Program-made: the position numbers and the translations under genes
The notes under the pieces: model-generated
Databases searched by the model: none
What the model saw: only the letters and a program-made list of their open reading frames with translations
Told to the model about the DNA's origin: nothing
Assembly: GCA_027491155.1 (NCBI GenBank)
Contig: JAIXWR010000039.1
Span: 1 to 64,000, forward strand
Direction of reading: 5' to 3'
Source of the DNA: Verrucomicrobiaceae bacterium
GTDB lineage: Bacteria > Verrucomicrobiota > Verrucomicrobiia > Verrucomicrobiales > Akkermansiaceae
DNA: 64,000 bases
Shown: piece by piece, positions 61,357-64,000 of the stretch
How the letters are laid out: each line of letters opens with the position of its first letter
Position numbering within the stretch: position 1 is the first letter of the stretch

Positions 61357-61452
61357 CGGAAGGCCTGCGACCTTCCGACAGGCCGCGGGAACTTCCAGAC
61401 TCCGCTCCTCCTGCAAACTTCCCCCAACGGAACGGCGCAGCCGTCCCGCTAC
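61353..61452. repeat. pair of GTAGCGG-type covarying hairpins
   Basis: At 61353-61377 (plus) GTAGCGGAAGGCCTGCGACC continues TTCCG, a stem CGGAAGG/CCTTCCG. At 61428-61452 (minus) GTAGCGGGACGGCTGCGCCG continues TTCCG, a stem CGGGACGG/CCGTTCCG. They face each other between convergent genes. Constant parts: GTAGCGG, CTGCG and CCG; variable stem bases change in pairs. Confidence 0.7.
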
Positions 61453-61464
61453 CGTCCGAGCTTC

Positions 61465-61998
61465 TCACTGCGCCTCCGCCTTCAGCACGCCGACATACGG
61501 CAGATTCCGGTAGCGACCCTGGTAATCCAGCCCGTAGCCGACCACGAATTCATCCGCGATCAGGAAGCCCACGTAATCCGCTTCCACCTCCGCCGCGCGC
61601 GGCTTGTCCTTTGCCAGCAGGACCCCGGTCTTCACCTCGGTCGCCCCCTCTTCCAACAAGCGGTCCACCACCGCCCTCAGCGTCCGGCCGGTGTCGAGGA
61701 TGTCGTCGAGCAGGAGCACCTTGCGCCCCTTCACGTCGGGCAGCTTGTGATCGAGGAAATCGACGGTGCCGCTGCTCTCGGTGCCGCCGTGGTAGCTGGC
61801 CACGTTCAGGCACTCGATCTCCAGCATCCGCGGAAGTCGCCGCAAGAGGTCCGCGGCAAAAACCAGCGCACCCTTCAGCAGCACGATCACCACCAGCACC
61901 TCGCCGGGAAAGTCCTTGCGGACCTCCTTCGCCATCACGTCGAGCCGCTTGTGGATCACCTGCTCGTCCACCAGCACGCGTTCGATGTCGTCTTCCAT
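61465..61998 (-). CDS. hpt: hypoxanthine phosphoribosyltransferase
   Basis: 177 residues, normal for Hpt. The PRPP-binding loop VLLLDDILDTGRTL is at 94-107, IVLLKGALVFAADLLRRL is the N-terminal loop and ASYHGGTESSGTV the flexible flap. EFVVGYGLDYQGRYRNLPYVG is the purine site. Converts hypoxanthine or guanine with PRPP to IMP or GMP in purine salvage. Downstream of the ftsB-like gene with a 43-bp gap. Confidence 0.93.
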   Translation of the reverse strand: MEDDIERVLVDEQVIHKRLDVMAKEVRKDFPGEVLVVIVLLKGALVFAADLLRRLPRMLEIECLNVASYHGGTESSGTVDFLDHKLPDVKGRKVLLLDDILDTGRTLRAVVDRLLEEGATEVKTGVLLAKDKPRAAEVEADYVGFLIADEFVVGYGLDYQGRYRNLPYVGVLKAEAQ

Positions 61999-62041
61999 GC
62001 CCCGACGATCCGCAATTCTCCCTCAGCCGGCAAGCCCCGGC

Positions 62042-62392
62042 CTAATCCGCGGCCCGCTGGATCCGGTAAACCTTGTCACCCTTGCGGTGCAGGTTCAGCC
62101 GGTCCATCGCTTTGAGCTCCAGGAATTCCGGGTCCTCCTTGAGGGCCAGATACTCGGTCTCGCGGTATTCCTTCTCCGCGAGCACCTTCTGCTCCGCCGC
62201 CAGCACCCGGGCCAACTCGAACTCGAGGTCTTGCAAGCGGCGCTTCTGCGGAAAAGCCGAAGCGACCACCGCCAACCCGAGCACCAGCCCGAGCAGGCCG
62301 AACACCATGCGGTTCACGGTACGGATCACCTGCGTCTGGGCTTCCAAACGCTTCAGCTTCACCTCCCCCGTTTTTTTTCGCCGCGCGGCCAT
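62042..62392 (-). CDS. FtsB/DivIC-like septum formation protein
   Basis: 116 residues from the ATG at 62392, small bitopic protein: basic N-terminus (ARRKKTGEVKLKRL), transmembrane helix at about 30-48 (MVFGLLGLVLGLAVVASAF), then a coiled coil of about 40 residues (LQDLEFELARVLAAEQKVLA). This is the DivIC/FtsB layout, placing it in the divisome at the inner membrane. A run of eight A in the coding strand (in ARRKK) is a possible slippage site. It precedes hpt. Family assignment is from topology only. Confidence 0.6.
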   Translation of the reverse strand: MAARRKKTGEVKLKRLEAQTQVIRTVNRMVFGLLGLVLGLAVVASAFPQKRRLQDLEFELARVLAAEQKVLAEKEYRETEYLALKEDPEFLELKAMDRLNLHRKGDKVYRIQRAAD

Positions 62393-62562
62393 TCGTCGTG
62401 AGTTGGTTAGCATTCGTTAACCATCGCGGACAGTAAAAAATGCGGGGATTCCGCCCGCGCACCACCTGCGAACTTCCGCGCATCCTCCATCCCGCCGCCG
62501 TCCACGATTGACCGTCCGCGGTGTCGCGGCTTACTTCGCCCCGCAGCACTCGCTTTCTCCAC

Positions 62563-63555
<993 letters not shown>

Positions 63556-63580
63556 GACCACGGCGGTCCACCACTCCAAA

Positions 63581-63608
63581 GAAAGCCGCGGGACAACCCG
63601 CGGCTTTC
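63581..63608 (+). terminator. intrinsic terminator of mdh
   Basis: The 12-base arms GAAAGCCGCGGG and CCCGCGGCTTTC are perfect complements around ACAA, followed by a T-rich TGCTTTATT. Located 26 bp after the mdh stop. Confidence 0.8.
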
Positions 63609-63626
63609 TGCTTTATTGCCCGCCAA

Positions 63627-64000
63627 ATGCTCAAGCTCCCCGTCATCACCGGCCTGATCCGCCGCCGCCTGCTGGTGAACTACCGGGTCGATCCCGCCGC
63701 GCTTGAAAGCATCCTGCCGTCCCGCTTCCGCCCGAAGCTCCACGACGGCCACGCCATCGCCGGCATCTGCCTGATCCGCCTCGAAGGCATCCGCCCGCGC
63801 CTTTTTCCAGCATGGGCCGGCATCACCAGCGAGAACGCCGCCCACCGCATCGCCGTGCGCTGGACCGATGCCGATGGCTCCGAGAAAGAAGGCGTCTTCA
63901 TCCCCCGCCGCGACACCGGCTCGCTCCCGAACCACCTCGCCGGCGGCCGCATCTTCCCGGGCGAGCATCACCTCGCCGACTTCGACATCTGCGACCAGGA
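63627..64000 (+). CDS. DUF2071/YqjF-family protein, cut by the window end
   Basis: 124 residues visible from the ATG at 63627; the gene continues beyond the window. LIRRRLLVNYRVDPAALESI, LPSRFRPKLHDGHAIAGICL and IRLEGIRPRLFPAWAGITSE are the family's N-terminal pattern; RRDTGSLPNHLAGGRIFPGE follows. Related to but divergent from the protein at 60610. Probably independently transcribed, since a terminator lies between it and mdh. Function unknown. Confidence 0.78.
   Translation, partial: MLKLPVITGLIRRRLLVNYRVDPAALESILPSRFRPKLHDGHAIAGICLIRLEGIRPRLFPAWAGITSENAAHRIAVRWTDADGSEKEGVFIPRRDTGSLPNHLAGGRIFPGEHHLADFDICDQ

Overview
The window is GC-rich chromosomal DNA from a Gram-negative member of the PVC superphylum, most likely a verrucomicrobium (Luteolibacter/Haloferula-like; inference from gene families only). 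The evidence is the group-typical families: DUF1549/DUF1553 and DUF1501 proteins, PVC-type haem proteins with a C-terminal CxxCH domain, ThuA and DUF1080 domains, and CSLREA/choice-of-anchor-Q beta-helix proteins. Lipid A/LPS genes (lpxA, waaA) and pssA indicate an outer membrane. No tRNA, rRNA, CRISPR array or intact insertion sequence was recognised.

Layout. 0-7 kb: housekeeping genes (RsmB-type methyltransferase, lpxA, pssA, rhodanese-like protein, sixA, fabG, a TPM-domain protein, DNA polymerase III delta'). 7.2-10.2 kb: a NarL-type two-component system followed by a 79-bp tandem palindromic repeat. 10.2-20.3 kb: a 1708-residue ThuA/DUF1080/PVC-haem/LamG/cytochrome fusion divergent from a DUF1549-DUF1553 and DUF1501 pair. 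20.5-22.6 kb: an AT-richer islet of small unknown genes, all on the minus strand, separated by related palindromes that resemble degenerate integron attC sites. 22.9-28.9 kb: a 1991-residue secreted repeat protein. 29-43.9 kb: glycosyltransferases, an RGG-rich unknown, a YHYH/EF-hand protein, waaA, rsmD, an AsmA-like protein, a membrane sulfatase-family enzyme, a HAD phosphatase and a redox-dead thioredoxin-fold protein. 44-60.5 kb: a carbohydrate region with two Gfo/Idh/MocA oxidoreductases, three xylose-isomerase-like TIM barrels, an XRE-cupin regulator, a GH88 hydrolase, a sialate-esterase-like protein, a transglutaminase-like protein, a second PVC haem protein, an SDR and an MFS transporter. 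60.5-64 kb: two DUF2071 proteins, hpt, an ftsB-like gene and mdh.

How it fits together. The secreted haem proteins, DUF1549/DUF1553 and DUF1501 proteins, GH88, esterase and DUF1080/ThuA domains suggest periplasmic breakdown of complex or modified glycans. The cytoplasmic Gfo/Idh/MocA, TIM-barrel and SDR enzymes with the MFS transporter would handle the products; a 3-keto-sugar (oxidation then elimination or hydrolysis) route is a reasonable hypothesis.

The least explained part is intergenic. There are at least four repeat classes: (1) palindromes built from reiterated 7- or 8-bp words; (2) short hairpins with a constant GTAGCGG...CTGCG frame and covarying stems; (3) a 224-bp element with long imperfect terminal inverted repeats; (4) 79-bp tandem hairpin repeats. 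A 7-mer, TGTTAGA, also looks over-represented.
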